A stretch of DNA of 64,000 nt from an uncultured delta proteobacterium. Lineage in GTDB: Bacteria; Desulfobacterota; Desulfobulbia; Desulfobulbales; Desulfocapsaceae. Both the position numbers and the translations under genes were made by a program. Position 1 is the stretch's first letter, and every line of letters begins with the position of its first letter. Location of the stretch: positions 25,262-89,261 of the forward strand of contig CAIUQR010000024.1 of NCBI GenBank assembly GCA_903901335.1, in the 5' to 3' direction. Below, piece after piece: positions 9,060 through 19,000 of the stretch. The notes beneath the pieces were generated by a model. The model searched no databases. It was given only the letters and a program-made list of their open reading frames with translations, and was not told the origin of the DNA.

Positions 9060-10277
9060 ATGGGAAATCTACTGATTAAAAATCCGGCCCGGATTGTCTC
9101 TCCCCGTCCCGGTGTAATCCGGGGCAGGGGGTTCGGAGACCTGGTAATCAGGATCAACGAGTCGATCCTGATCCGGGATGGCATCATTCAGGACATCGCG
9201 CCCCTGTCTCAGCTTTCGCGGGTTGCAGCCCGGGACGGCATCCCCGAACTGGATGTAACCGGAAAGGCGGTGATCCCCGGTTTTGTCGATTGCCACAGTC
9301 ATCTTGTTTTTAGCGGCAACAGGGCGGAGGAGTTTGCGCTGCGGGCAAGCGGGGTGGATTATCAGACCATCGCCACCCGGGGCGGCGGCATTTCCGCCAC
9401 GGTGCAGGCTACCCGGGCCGCCTCTGCGGCGGAGCTGAAGGATATCGGCCACCACTATCTGGCCCGGGCCCTGCGCCAGGGGATCACCACCATGGAGGTC
9501 AAATCGGGCTACGGGCTTGATCCTGCCGCGGAGATGAAGATGCTGGAGGTTATCAACGACCTGAATGCCGAACAGCCCATCGATCTGGTCCCGACCTTCA
9601 TGGGCGCCCACGCCGTCCCGCAGGGAATAGCCAGGGATATCTATCTGCAAGAGATTAAAGCGATGATTCCAAAGGCGGCGCGGCTTGCCCGATTCTGCGA
9701 TGTCTTCTGTGAACAGGGGTATTTCAGCCCGCAGGAGAGCGGCGAAATCCTTGCAGAAGCCCGCATCCACGGCCTGCTGCCCCGCCTGCATGCAAACCAG
9801 TTCCACTCCATCGGCTGCATTGAAAAGGCGCTGGACGTAAGAGCCGTCTCGGTCGATCACCTGGAGGTCCTGGACGCTCGGGAGATCAGGCTGCTGGCCG
9901 GATCGAATACCGCCTGCGTCGTCCTGCCCGGCGTGTCGCTGTTTCTGGATATCCCCTATGCGCCGATCCGATGGATGATTGACAGCGGTTGCATTGTGGC
10001 CATTGCCACCGACTTTAATCCCGGCTCCAACATGAGCCTGTCGATGCAGCTGATGATGTCGCTGGCCTGCATGCAGATGCAAGTCAGGCTTGATGAGGCC
10101 CTCTGCTGTGCCACCCAGAACGGCGCCCATGTCCTGAGGCTTGCCGAAACCGGCTGCATCGAGGCTGGCTGGCAGGCGGATCTGCTGGTCCTTGATACCG
10201 CCGACTACCGTGATATGCTCTACTTTTATGGGGAGAATCATGTGCGGACAGTTATCAAAAAAGGGCGTATCGTATGA
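9060..10277 (+). CDS. hutI: Imidazolonepropionase
   Basis: HutI hydrolyses imidazolone-5-propionate to N-formimino-L-glutamate. The 405-residue protein is an amidohydrolase-fold metalloenzyme. It shows the metal HxH motif in GFVDCHSHLVFSGNR, the substrate motif GGGISATV, EVKSGYGLD, GAHAVP, the LHANQFHSIG metal-ligand segment and the late Asp in ATDFNPGSN. It overlaps hutG by four bases (ATGA), so the two are translationally coupled. It would have lain about 30 bp from hutU before the palindromic element was inserted. Confidence 0.95.
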   Translation: MGNLLIKNPARIVSPRPGVIRGRGFGDLVIRINESILIRDGIIQDIAPLSQLSRVAARDGIPELDVTGKAVIPGFVDCHSHLVFSGNRAEEFALRASGVDYQTIATRGGGISATVQATRAASAAELKDIGHHYLARALRQGITTMEVKSGYGLDPAAEMKMLEVINDLNAEQPIDLVPTFMGAHAVPQGIARDIYLQEIKAMIPKAARLARFCDVFCEQGYFSPQESGEILAEARIHGLLPRLHANQFHSIGCIEKALDVRAVSVDHLEVLDAREIRLLAGSNTACVVLPGVSLFLDIPYAPIRWMIDSGCIVAIATDFNPGSNMSLSMQLMMSLACMQMQVRLDEALCCATQNGAHVLRLAETGCIEAGWQADLLVLDTADYRDMLYFYGENHVRTVIKKGRIV

Positions 10278-11206
10278 CTCCTGAGATCAGAGAACTTTTT
10301 GTCCCTGTCCGGATAGATCAAAAAAGCCATGATCCTCATGACCTGCTGGTGCAGGATGTGAGCCTGTTCTCAGTCGATGATCTGCCGCAGGCCACCCATA
10401 TCCTTATCGGCTGCCCGCAGGATCAGGGGGTTCGCCGCAATCATGGCCGTCTCGGGGCGGCGGAGGCGCCCGCAGCGATCCGGGCGATGTTCTACCGGTT
10501 GAAGCCCCCGATGAACCACACGCCGGTTCGGCTCCTCGATCTAGGCGATATCCGGGTGGACGGTGAGCTGGAAGTGATCCATGAGCGGCTGCAGCAGGTG
10601 GTTGCGGCCGCTCTCCGGGCTCGGAAACAGGTCATCGTCCTTGGTGGCGGCAATGATATCTCATTAGCCGACGGCTCGGCCATGGCCGGGGTCTTCGGGG
10701 AGATTACGGCCATCAATATCGATGCCCATCTCGATATGCGTAAAAGCCCTCACCGCCACTCCGGCACCCCGTACCGCAATCTGCTCGACCGGGGTCTGAT
10801 CAAACCCGGAAATCTCTGTGCGGTCGGGATCCAGCCCTGGCTCAACTCTCCTGAATATCTGAGCGATGCCGAGGACCTCGGGGTGCGGATCAAGACCCTG
10901 ACGGAGGTCCGCAGGGTGGGGGTGGAGACGGCCTTCCGGAATCTGCTGGCCTCGCTCTACGGCAGGCCGTTTTTTGTCGGCCTCGATATGGACAGCGTGC
11001 GGAGTGCCGACGCGCCGGGGGTCAGCGCCCCATCGCCTGTCGGATTTACCGCCGAGGACGTCCTGCATTTCGCCGATACCTGCCATCACCATCCGGCCAC
11101 CGGGATCTTCGAGATCTCCGAGGTCAACCCGGTCTTTGACCGGGATCACTGTACCGCCCGTCTGGCGGCCCTTGCTGTCTACACCTTTCTCTATGGCCTG
11201 AGGTAA
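10274..11206 (+). CDS. hutG: Formimidoylglutamase (arginase fold)
   Basis: This 310-residue arginase/agmatinase-family protein has the binuclear manganese ligands in NIDAHLDMR and in GLDMDSV, plus the C-terminal EISEVNPVFDRD motif. In a hut cluster this family hydrolyses N-formimino-glutamate directly to glutamate and formamide, which removes the need for a formiminotransferase; none is seen here. The start ATG overlaps the end of hutI, and hutH starts six bases after the stop. A neighbouring-substrate arginase homologue is possible in principle, but the context makes HutG much the best call. Confidence 0.9.
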   Translation: MTPEIRELFVPVRIDQKSHDPHDLLVQDVSLFSVDDLPQATHILIGCPQDQGVRRNHGRLGAAEAPAAIRAMFYRLKPPMNHTPVRLLDLGDIRVDGELEVIHERLQQVVAAALRARKQVIVLGGGNDISLADGSAMAGVFGEITAINIDAHLDMRKSPHRHSGTPYRNLLDRGLIKPGNLCAVGIQPWLNSPEYLSDAEDLGVRIKTLTEVRRVGVETAFRNLLASLYGRPFFVGLDMDSVRSADAPGVSAPSPVGFTAEDVLHFADTCHHHPATGIFEISEVNPVFDRDHCTARLAALAVYTFLYGLR

Positions 11207-11212
11207 AAACGA

Positions 11213-12979
11213 ATGTCCGGAACACTCACCATCGATATGAGAAGACCCCTTGGTGCAGGCGAGATCCTGTCCATCGTTGCTCCCGGGGTGTGGGTCGACC
11301 TTTCACCGGAGACCAGGACGGAGCTCAGCCGGCGGCGGGCCGATGTGGAACGGTTTGTCACCGAACAGAAGCGCCCCGCCTATGGATTCAACCGGGGCTT
11401 TGGCCATAACGTCGACCTGGCGGTGCCTGCAGACAGGCTCTCCCAGCTCCAGGAAAACCTGATCCTCTCCCATGCGGTGGGCATTGGCGATGCTATCGAT
11501 CCGGATATCGTCCGGATCACGATGCTTCTGCGTGTCCTTTCGCTTACCCGCGGTCACAGCGGTGTCCGGCCGGAGTTGATCGAGCAGCTCATCGGCCTGT
11601 TAAATAACGATATCACCCCGCTGGTCCCCGAACTGGGCTCGGTGGGGGCGAGCGGTGATCTGGCACCTTTATCCCACATTGGTCTGGCGCTTCTGGGCCA
11701 TGGCCGGGTGCTGCTGCAGGGAATTGAGATGGAGGCCGCCCAGGCACTCAGGCAGGTCGGCATGGCTCCGATCCATCTGGAGATGAAGGAGGGGCTGGCT
11801 TTAAACAACGGGGTGCAGTTCATGACGGCGATCGGCATGCTGGCCTGCAGCCGCCTGAAGACGCTCCTGCAGACTGCGGTTATCAATACCGCTCTCGTCA
11901 GCCAGGTAATGCTGGCGCCGGATACCTATTTCCGGGCCGATTTTCATCGGGTTCGTCCCCATCCGGGGGCCATCCGGGTGGCCGACTGGATCTGGCGGCT
12001 GATGGAGAATTCGCCGATCCGCGAGGCGCACCGCCCCTTCGAGGTGGACGGACAGGTCCAGGATCCGTACAATATCCGCTGTGCGGCCCAGGTTCTCGGC
12101 ACCAGTTATGAGTTGATCGACAAGGCCGAGCAGACCTTTCTGATCGAGGCTAATTCCGCCACCGACAATCCGATCCTGCTGTCGGCAGGAACCGATGCCC
12201 CGGCTGCATATCAGGGAAAATATGTCGATATCGTCTCCGGCGGCCATTTCCACGGGATGCCGGTGGCGGTACAGATCTTTAACCTGTTCCAGGGGCTTGG
12301 CATCATTACCAATCTGGCTCATCAGCGTTCAACCCGTTTTGTCGATGAATCGAAGAACAAGGGGCTTGGCCGTGATCTGAAATGGCCGGAGATGAACGAG
12401 GAAGAGATGTCCGTCTCCAGCGGCATGATGATGCTTGAATACAGCTCGGCCGCCCTGGTCAATGATATCTGGGGGTCGCTTACTCCCAGCCATCTCTTTA
12501 ATATCGGCACCAATTCCGGCCAGGAGGACCATGTCAGCATGGGAACGAGCCTGGCCGTCCGCCTGCTGAAGACCATCCCGAAGGCGGCTCAGGTCCTGGC
12601 CATCGAGCTTGCCTATGTCTGCCAGGCCATCGCGATCAGAAGAATTCTGCCGATTATTCCGACCTATGCCATTCTGCCTCTTGACATCTCGCGCGAGCTG
12701 AACCGGGTGAGGAAGAGGCTGCAGCAGTCTGTCAAAGGGGTGATTTTCGAGGTTTCGGTACAGGGGGAGCATCCGGTGAGCGAGGCGGAGCGGCGTCTGA
12801 GTCCGGTCTCCGAGGCGCTCTACAGGGCAATCGGGGAGCGGCAGCTCTTTCGGACGGTCACCGCCGACCGTTTTCTGGCCGACGATCTGATGAAACTTGC
12901 CCGTTTTATCGACAGCGGTGAGATGGTCGAAACGGTTGAAAGAGAGGTTAAACTGGGGTGGGGGGATGTTTCGGGATAA
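11213..12979 (+). CDS. hutH: Histidine ammonia-lyase, divergent long form
   Basis: HutH deaminates histidine to urocanate using the self-formed MIO cofactor. The MIO-forming Ala-Ser-Gly is present at 146-148 in GSVGASGDLAPLSH, with the active-site Tyr57 (AYGFNRGFGHN) and His87 (LQENLILSHAVG), QDPYNIRC and a late SGQEDH motif. At 588 residues it is about 80 longer than classical HutH, with the extra length at the C-terminus. Several signature positions differ from the classical enzyme: YGFNRGFG for YGVNTGFG, LALNNG for LALLNG, and SGGHFHGMP for SGGNFHAEP. It lies six bases after hutG and ends the operon. The hut context supports histidine as substrate, but another aromatic amino acid cannot be excluded from sequence alone. 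Confidence 0.85.
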   Translation: MSGTLTIDMRRPLGAGEILSIVAPGVWVDLSPETRTELSRRRADVERFVTEQKRPAYGFNRGFGHNVDLAVPADRLSQLQENLILSHAVGIGDAIDPDIVRITMLLRVLSLTRGHSGVRPELIEQLIGLLNNDITPLVPELGSVGASGDLAPLSHIGLALLGHGRVLLQGIEMEAAQALRQVGMAPIHLEMKEGLALNNGVQFMTAIGMLACSRLKTLLQTAVINTALVSQVMLAPDTYFRADFHRVRPHPGAIRVADWIWRLMENSPIREAHRPFEVDGQVQDPYNIRCAAQVLGTSYELIDKAEQTFLIEANSATDNPILLSAGTDAPAAYQGKYVDIVSGGHFHGMPVAVQIFNLFQGLGIITNLAHQRSTRFVDESKNKGLGRDLKWPEMNEEEMSVSSGMMMLEYSSAALVNDIWGSLTPSHLFNIGTNSGQEDHVSMGTSLAVRLLKTIPKAAQVLAIELAYVCQAIAIRRILPIIPTYAILPLDISRELNRVRKRLQQSVKGVIFEVSVQGEHPVSEAERRLSPVSEALYRAIGERQLFRTVTADRFLADDLMKLARFIDSGEMVETVEREVKLGWGDVSG

Positions 12980-13042
12980 GGCGCAATTTCCAGGAGCAAA
13001 TCATTTGACCGCGCAGCAAGAATACTGTAGTCTGCCCGAATA

Positions 13043-13200
13043 AGGTGTCTATCAGACATAAAGAGGGAATCCTGTGCAAATCAGGAACGGGCCCGCCGCT
13101 GTAACCGGGGACGAAGGCTGCTTATACCACTGACCAACGGGTTGGGAAGGTGCAGCGCTGAGAGCGATCCGGGAGTCAGAATACCTGCCTTATACAAAAC
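13043..13200 (+). ncRNA. Cobalamin (AdoCbl-type) riboswitch
   Basis: The core signatures are present in order: GAATCCTGTGCAAATCAGGAAC, GGCCCGCCGCTGTAACCGG (13090-13108), CCACTGA at about 13127-13133, GGGAAGG, and the B12 box AGTCAGAATACCTGCC at 13174-13189. This is the classical class I cobalamin element, which lowers downstream expression when cobalamin is bound. An intrinsic terminator follows at 13259-13301, then a 46-residue ORF and an ABC transporter. It is read on the plus strand and begins about 65 bp after hutH, so it is separate from the hut genes. Confidence 0.95.
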
Positions 13201-13258
13201 TCATGGGACGTGTCTCCGGGGATCAGAGACTGTCGTACCGCATCTGTGGAGAAATCAG

Positions 13259-13301
13259 GGCCCCCAGATCAATTACTCATTGGTCCGGGGGCCTTTTTTT
13301 T
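13259..13301 (+). terminator. Intrinsic terminator downstream of the cobalamin riboswitch
   Basis: Perfect stem GGCCCCC (13259-13265) with GGGGGCC (13287-13293), a 21-base loop and eight T residues at 13294-13301. Its place between aptamer and first gene suggests that it is the expression platform. Confidence 0.85.
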
Positions 13302-13332
13302 GCTCCGGGCCGCACCTTTCAGGAGGAAACAG

Positions 13333-13473
13333 ATGGAGAATAAAGAACTGGCATTTACCAAACAGGCAATTCTGGCCACAAAAGACTGGGACACCTATCA
13401 GGCAATTATCAGAAAATGCCTGCGCATCCCGGAGTATGACTCGAAATGTCAGGAGAAGCCCGGCAAGCTGTAA
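13333..13473 (+). CDS. 46-residue protein, cobalamin-riboswitch controlled, unknown function
   Basis: A strong Shine-Dalgarno AGGAGG (13321-13326) lies six bases before the ATG at 13333, and the frame closes at TAA 13471-13473. The product (MENKELAFTK start, QEKPGKL end) is soluble and charged, with no signal peptide or membrane segment. Two cysteines frame the segment KCLRIPEYDSKC near residues 29-40. I do not recognise the family. It is the first ORF after the riboswitch terminator, so cobalamin should control it. A hairpin at 13492-13519 follows it. It could be a leader, a small regulator or a corrinoid/cobalt handling protein; these are guesses. Confidence 0.6.
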   Translation: MENKELAFTKQAILATKDWDTYQAIIRKCLRIPEYDSKCQEKPGKL

Positions 13474-13863
13474 GAAGAAGGTGGCAGAAAGCCCCGGGAG
13501 TGGCGGAACTCTTCCGGGGTCCTGAAACCGAGTGTAAAGTTCTAGAAGTATCTTTGCAGAATGGCCATATTTTGTCTGTATCCCTTGAGTTTTCGGGTAT
13601 CAGATAACCCTCTATTAAGTTTGGCTGATAAGTATTGAACGGGAAATTCAAAATGAGGCTATACCTGGTAGCGCAGCGTGAGGAAACATTCAGTCATTGT
13701 GTTTAAAAATTGGATTGTTAGAATACGGTATATGGCGTATTTCATTAGGTTCTGCCGGATACGGGACATTTTTATCAAAACACAGGTTCGATACAAATTT
13801 GAATTTCATGTAACATGTTGAAAATGATTGTATAAATTCATTTTTTTTAAAAAAGGATCAGAC
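13474..13863 (+). other. Untranslated stretch between the 46-residue ORF and the ABC transporter
   Basis: About 390 bp without a convincing gene. It begins with a GC-rich hairpin, CCCCGG (13492-13497) with CCGGGG (13514-13519), that lacks a U-tract. The remainder is AT-rich and could hold a second promoter, so the transporter may not be wholly dependent on the riboswitch. Confidence 0.5.
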
Positions 13864-15810
13864 GTGGAAACCGGAAAAGAACGATCCCTGTGGATGGGTT
13901 TTGTCACCATCGGCCAGCCTTATTTTTTCCCCCGCATCCGGCAGGGCGGCTTGATAACATGCCTCCTTGTAGTCATGCTGCTTGTCTCTCTGTCCGGGGT
14001 GCTCTTTTTAATAGTCTCCGGGGTTGTTCTGGCGGGAAACGCTCTGGCGCCTGACCTGACTGCAAAAATAGCGGCGGGGCTGGTGTCCCTGATCACCGTG
14101 ACCTTCCAGTCAAAGACCGGGCTGCTGGTTGCCGCTGCCCTTGTCTTTCCCGGTCTCGTCTTTTTTCTTTTCCGCCGTCATCTGTGGATCCGGCGGCGGG
14201 CCTGGCTGCTGCTGGCCGTCGTGCTGCTGCTGTCTCTCTCCGTCACCGGTATCAATGTGGCCTTCAGTTACATCGGCAACTATTTCACCACCGCCCTGGT
14301 GAAAAAAAACCAGGACATTGCCTATCTTTTTGTTGCTGTTTATTTCTGTGGTTTTCTGGTCGGAATCCCGATCGTTGCCTTTTACGGATATGTCCGGGAT
14401 TATCTCGGCATGCACTGGCGGGAATGGATGACCACCGAATTTCTCGGCAGGTATTTCAGAGACCGCAATTATTACGAGGTCGAAACAAATTCGCAGATCG
14501 ATAACCCCGATCAGCGGATCATGGAGGACATCCGCTCGTTCACCCGGACGTCTCTGGCTTTTCTGCTGATTCTCCTGGGTTCCCTGATGGATCTGGTCTC
14601 TTTTGCCGGAATTCTCTGGTCAAAATCGGTTCTTCTGGTCTGTGTGGTCCTCGGCTATTCCCTGGTGGGCACCCTGCTCACCGCCTTGCTCGGACGGCGG
14701 CTCGTCAAACTGAACTTCAACCAGCTGCGCTTCGAGGCGGATTTCCGGTATTCCCTGATCCATGTCCGGGATAACACCGAATCCATTGCCTTCTATCAGG
14801 GAGAGGAGTCGGAAATCGGCCATATTTCCAAAAGGTTCCGAAACGTATTGAAAAACTTCGGCCTCCTGATCGGCTGGCAGCGGAACCTGTCGTTTTTTAC
14901 GACGGCCTACAGTTATCTGCCGGTTGTCCTGCCGTTTCTGGTGCTTTTCCCCCAGTATTTCAGCGGCAAGATCGAGTATGGAGACATGGTTCAGGCCAAC
15001 TTCGCCTTTGCCCAGGTCTATGGGGCCTTGTCCCTCATTGTTTCGCAGATTGAACAGATCACCGGATTTGCCGCAGGTGTCCAACGTCTGTCGACCTTTT
15101 CGGAGGCCATCGAACCGAAAGAAACAGCAGAATCGGGTATTATTTCCGAGGAATCTGAGCAGTTTTCCCTCACCGCTCTGAGCCTGCTCACTCCGAACAG
15201 GATGCGGACCCTGATCAGCAATCTGACCGTAGATCTTCAGCGTGGCGATAACCTGGTGATCGTGGGCCAAAGCGGCGTGGGAAAAAGTTCTCTGCTCCGT
15301 GCTATCGCCGGCCTGTGGACCCAGGGTGAAGGGGTGGTGCGACGGCCGGCCCTGTCCGATATCTTTTTTCTGCCGCAAAAACCCTATATGCTCCTGGGGA
15401 CACTTCGCGCCCAGCTCCTTTATCCCCGGCTGGAACGCGAGACCCCGGACCTCGAACTGCGGGATGTCCTGGCCTCCGTCCGTCTTGCCGACCTGCCTGA
15501 GCGGATCGGGGGATTTGATGTGGAGCTGGATTGGGCCGATATCCTGTCGCTGGGTGAACAGCAGCGGCTTGCCTTTGCCCGCCTGCTCATCAACCGTCCC
15601 CGCTTTGCGGTTCTGGACGAAGCGACCAGTGCCCTTGATGTCGAGAACGAAGCCAACCTCTACCTGAAACTGCAGGATATGGGAGTCCATTATATCAGTG
15701 TCGGCCACCGAACGAGTATCCTTGGTTTTCATAACCGTGTACTCGATCTTCAGGGGCAGGGTGACTGGCGTCTGTTGCCGGTTGCCGACTACCGGCAACG
15801 GACCGCATAA
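13864..15810 (+). CDS. SbmA/BacA-like ABC exporter-fold transporter, probable cobalamin uptake
   Basis: A single-chain ABC half-transporter (648 residues from the GTG) with an SbmA/BacA-like membrane domain of about six helices (roughly residues 30-390) fused to a C-terminal ATPase. ATPase motifs: Walker A GQSGVGKSS, Q-loop LPQKPYM, signature LSLGEQQR (degenerate from LSGGQ), Walker B FAVLDEATSALD and H-loop SVGHR. The architecture matches the YddA/Rv1819c group; Rv1819c imports vitamin B12 and bleomycin in mycobacteria. Lying downstream of a cobalamin riboswitch it is a good candidate for corrinoid uptake. The open frame reaches a TTG at 13828, but AAGGA at 13853-13857 sits six bases before GTG 13864, the start I prefer. 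Antimicrobial peptide transport is the main alternative. Confidence 0.85.
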   Translation: METGKERSLWMGFVTIGQPYFFPRIRQGGLITCLLVVMLLVSLSGVLFLIVSGVVLAGNALAPDLTAKIAAGLVSLITVTFQSKTGLLVAAALVFPGLVFFLFRRHLWIRRRAWLLLAVVLLLSLSVTGINVAFSYIGNYFTTALVKKNQDIAYLFVAVYFCGFLVGIPIVAFYGYVRDYLGMHWREWMTTEFLGRYFRDRNYYEVETNSQIDNPDQRIMEDIRSFTRTSLAFLLILLGSLMDLVSFAGILWSKSVLLVCVVLGYSLVGTLLTALLGRRLVKLNFNQLRFEADFRYSLIHVRDNTESIAFYQGEESEIGHISKRFRNVLKNFGLLIGWQRNLSFFTTAYSYLPVVLPFLVLFPQYFSGKIEYGDMVQANFAFAQVYGALSLIVSQIEQITGFAAGVQRLSTFSEAIEPKETAESGIISEESEQFSLTALSLLTPNRMRTLISNLTVDLQRGDNLVIVGQSGVGKSSLLRAIAGLWTQGEGVVRRPALSDIFFLPQKPYMLLGTLRAQLLYPRLERETPDLELRDVLASVRLADLPERIGGFDVELDWADILSLGEQQRLAFARLLINRPRFAVLDEATSALDVENEANLYLKLQDMGVHYISVGHRTSILGFHNRVLDLQGQGDWRLLPVADYRQRTA

Positions 15811-15879
15811 CGATCTGCCGGCATCACGAATTATTCAGCCTGGTTGTTGAAACAGGGGAAAATCGGCGGGATTTATGGT

Positions 15880-16077
15880 ATGCTGGTTTTTATGGACGAT
15901 GGGTATGACCGGATCATCCTACGGTTTCTGCTCGCGGCCGAAAGGACCGGAAGCCCGTTTGGCCACACCTTCCAAGGTCTGCGATATCCGCCGGAAGTTT
16001 TGCCGGAAGGCATGGCGGAAACATTTTATTCTATGGGCCTGTCGGCTGAAATCGGCAGTGATTTCAATGAAAAGTGA
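15880..16077 (+). CDS. Small hypothetical ORF overlapping the hybrid kinase start
   Basis: A 65-residue frame ([10 protein letters not shown] start, GSDFNEK end) whose composition looks more protein-like than the overlapping upstream extension of the kinase frame. A weak GGCGGG lies nine bases upstream. Its stop overlaps the kinase start at 16067 by 11 bases, which would suit translational coupling because the kinase lacks its own good ribosome site. I do not recognise it, and it may be spurious. Confidence 0.35.
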   Translation: MLVFMDDGYDRIILRFLLAAERTGSPFGHTFQGLRYPPEVLPEGMAETFYSMGLSAEIGSDFNEK

Positions 16078-19000
16078 GAGCGCTCTACGTGCAAACCCTG
16101 CACTGTTTGTCCTGATTTTCTTCTTCCTTCTGTTTCATATAGGTACCATAGGGACGCCTCAGGCAGCAGAAAGACCATTAAAAATTGGAGTCCTTGCGAC
16201 GCGCGGAGCGGAGCAATGCCTGAAGACCTGGTCGCCTACGGCGGACTATCTCACCCGTCAGATTCCGGGACGGACGTTTGAGATCATTCCGCTGACCCAT
16301 GCCCAGATTGCACCCAGTGTCCGGGCTGCGGAGGTGGATTTTATCCTGACCAATTCATCATTCTATGTGGAACTGGAGCAGGGATATGGCACCAACAGGA
16401 TTGCAACCCTGAAAGAGATGCGGTTGGGTCGGGTCTATTCAAAATACGGCAGTGTAATTTTCAGCCGTTCGGCTCGAACGGATATTCGACAACTCACAGA
16501 TCTCAAGGGGAAGTCGTTCATGGGGGTATCCGAAGGGTCCCTCGGCGGCTGGCTGATGGCCTGGCGGGAATTGAAGGAAAACGGTATCAACCCCTATCGG
16601 GATTTCAAAGAGCTGCGCTTTGGAGAAACCCATGACGAGGTTGTGTTTGCAGTCCGCGACGGTCTCGTCGATGTCGGTGCGGTAAGGACCAATACACTGG
16701 AGGCGCTCAGTGCAGAAGGTAAGATCGACCTGAAGGACTTTTTCGTTTTTCCGCGTATGCATGACAGGGACTTACAGACCCCCTACCTCTGCACCACCCG
16801 GGAATACCCGGACTGGCCGATGGCCAAGGTCAAAGATACTCCGGACGAGCTGGCAGAAAAGGTTACCGTAGCGCTGCTCCAGATGCAGCCTGATTCTCCG
16901 GCAGCCGTAGCAGCCGAATGCGCCGGCTGGACGATACCTCTCAACTATCAGCCGGTCATGGACCTGATGATGGCCCTGCATATGGGGCCTTACAAGGATC
17001 TGGGGAAGGTCACCATTGGTGATATGCTGCGTAACTATGGACCCTGGATTCTTGTTGCCTTTATTGTCTTCTGCACACATGCCGCGTTTACCGGACTGGT
17101 TTTGAAACTTAATCGCAGGATCAAGGCGGCGCATGTTTCATTGCTGGCCGAGATGGACCTGTGCAGGATAATGGATAAGGAATTGGAACAGGCAAAGGAA
17201 CAGGCTGAGGCTGCCACCCTGGCCAAGAGCCGGTTTCTGGCCAATATGAGTCATGAGATCCGTACACCGATGAACGGAATCATCGGGGCAACCGAACTGG
17301 CTCTTGCCGAGACCCTGTCGCCTGAGGTGGAACATTATCTGCATATTGTCCAGAATTCTGCATATGCACTTTTGGGGATAATCAATGACATTCTTGATTT
17401 TTCGAAAATTGAGGCCGGTCAATTGGAACTCAAAGAACGGGTTTTCAGACTCGATGAGATGTTCGACCGGGTGATGGATGTATTCGTTAATCAGGCGGCG
17501 GAAAAGGGTATAGAGCTGCTGGTTGATATCGACAAAGATACCCCGCGGAGCCTGCTTGGTGATTCTCTTCGCCTTCAGCAGATCCTGACCAACCTGATCG
17601 GGAATGCGATTAAATTCACTGGCGTGGATGGAATTATTTTGATCAGTGTCAGGGATGCGAGCACTGGTACGGAAGGTCTGGCTGCCAACCAGGTGATGCT
17701 CGCCTTTGCGGTTAAGGACACCGGCACCGGGATTTCTCCCGATTATCTGCCGTCGCTGTTTGAACCTTTCACGCAGGGAGATACCTCTTCGACCCGGAAA
17801 AATGAGGGAACCGGCCTGGGATTGAGCATATGTAAAAAATTTGTGGCGATGATGCATGGAACCATCGGTGTTGACAGCATTCTTGGGCAGGGGAGTACCT
17901 TTTTCTTTACAGTGAGGCTTGCTAAAGCGGAAACGATGCCTGCTCCTCAATTTGTTTTTCCTCCTGATATCAATGGGTTGAATGTCGTGGTGGTCGATGA
18001 TTGCGCTGACAGCCGGGAAATTATGGCAAAGATTTTGACGTCGCTTGGTTTCAGGGTGGAGACACTCTCCTGCGGACTGGATGCGATCCGGCGGCTGCAG
18101 GCTGAAGGCAAGGGAAAAGAGCCTGTTGAGCTGGTGTTGATGGATTGGAAGATGCCCGGTATGGACGGAATCACGACGTCAAAGAAGATACGTGAGGAAC
18201 TCCGGCTGACTCTGCCGATTATCATAATGACCGCGTTTGCAAAAGAAATTCACAAATCCGAGGCGGAGGAGGCCGGGGCAAACGGATTCCTGACCAAGCC
18301 GATCTTTCAGTCGACCCTGTTCGATGCAATTATGGATGCCTTCGGCAAGGAAGGGTTTCGCAGAACGGATGCAAAAAGCGATTTTACCACCAAGGCCTCC
18401 ATGTATAAGAAGCACTTGAAGGGATGCAGGATACTGGTTGCTGAAGATAACGTAACAAACCAACAGGTGGCCAAGGCGATCCTCAGAGGAGCGGGGATAA
18501 TCGTCAAGATGGTCGGGAATGGTGAAGAGGCGGTTGCGGCAGTGAAAAAGGATGTCTTTGATGCGGTGCTTATGGATATACAGATGCCTAAGATGAATGG
18601 TTATGAAGCGACCAGACAGATCCGGACGTTCCCCTGGGGTGAAGCCTTGCCGATTATCGCAATGACGGCGCATGCGATGAAGGGGGATGAAGAGAAATGC
18701 CTGGAGGCAGGGATGGACGGATATGTGGCCAAACCTATCAATCAGGATCGGTTGTTTTATACTCTCTGGCGTCTTCTGCGCAACCGAATGAAGCTTGCGG
18801 ACGAAGGTGCTGCTGATGCTACGGCCCTGGATGTCATCACTCCATCCTGCGAGACAGAGGTGCCGCCATCAGCTGGAGACGCCTCAACTCCTCTCGAACT
18901 CCCTGGGATTGATGTCCAGGCTGTGCTGCAGTCTACCGGTCTTGACTGGCAGACATTTCGGGATATACTGATCGGCTTTTTCCAATATAACCAGGATACG

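Noticed and set aside
13492..13519. GC-rich hairpin after the 46-residue ORF considered as a terminator.
   Set aside because: No U-tract follows the stem, so intrinsic termination is not supported.
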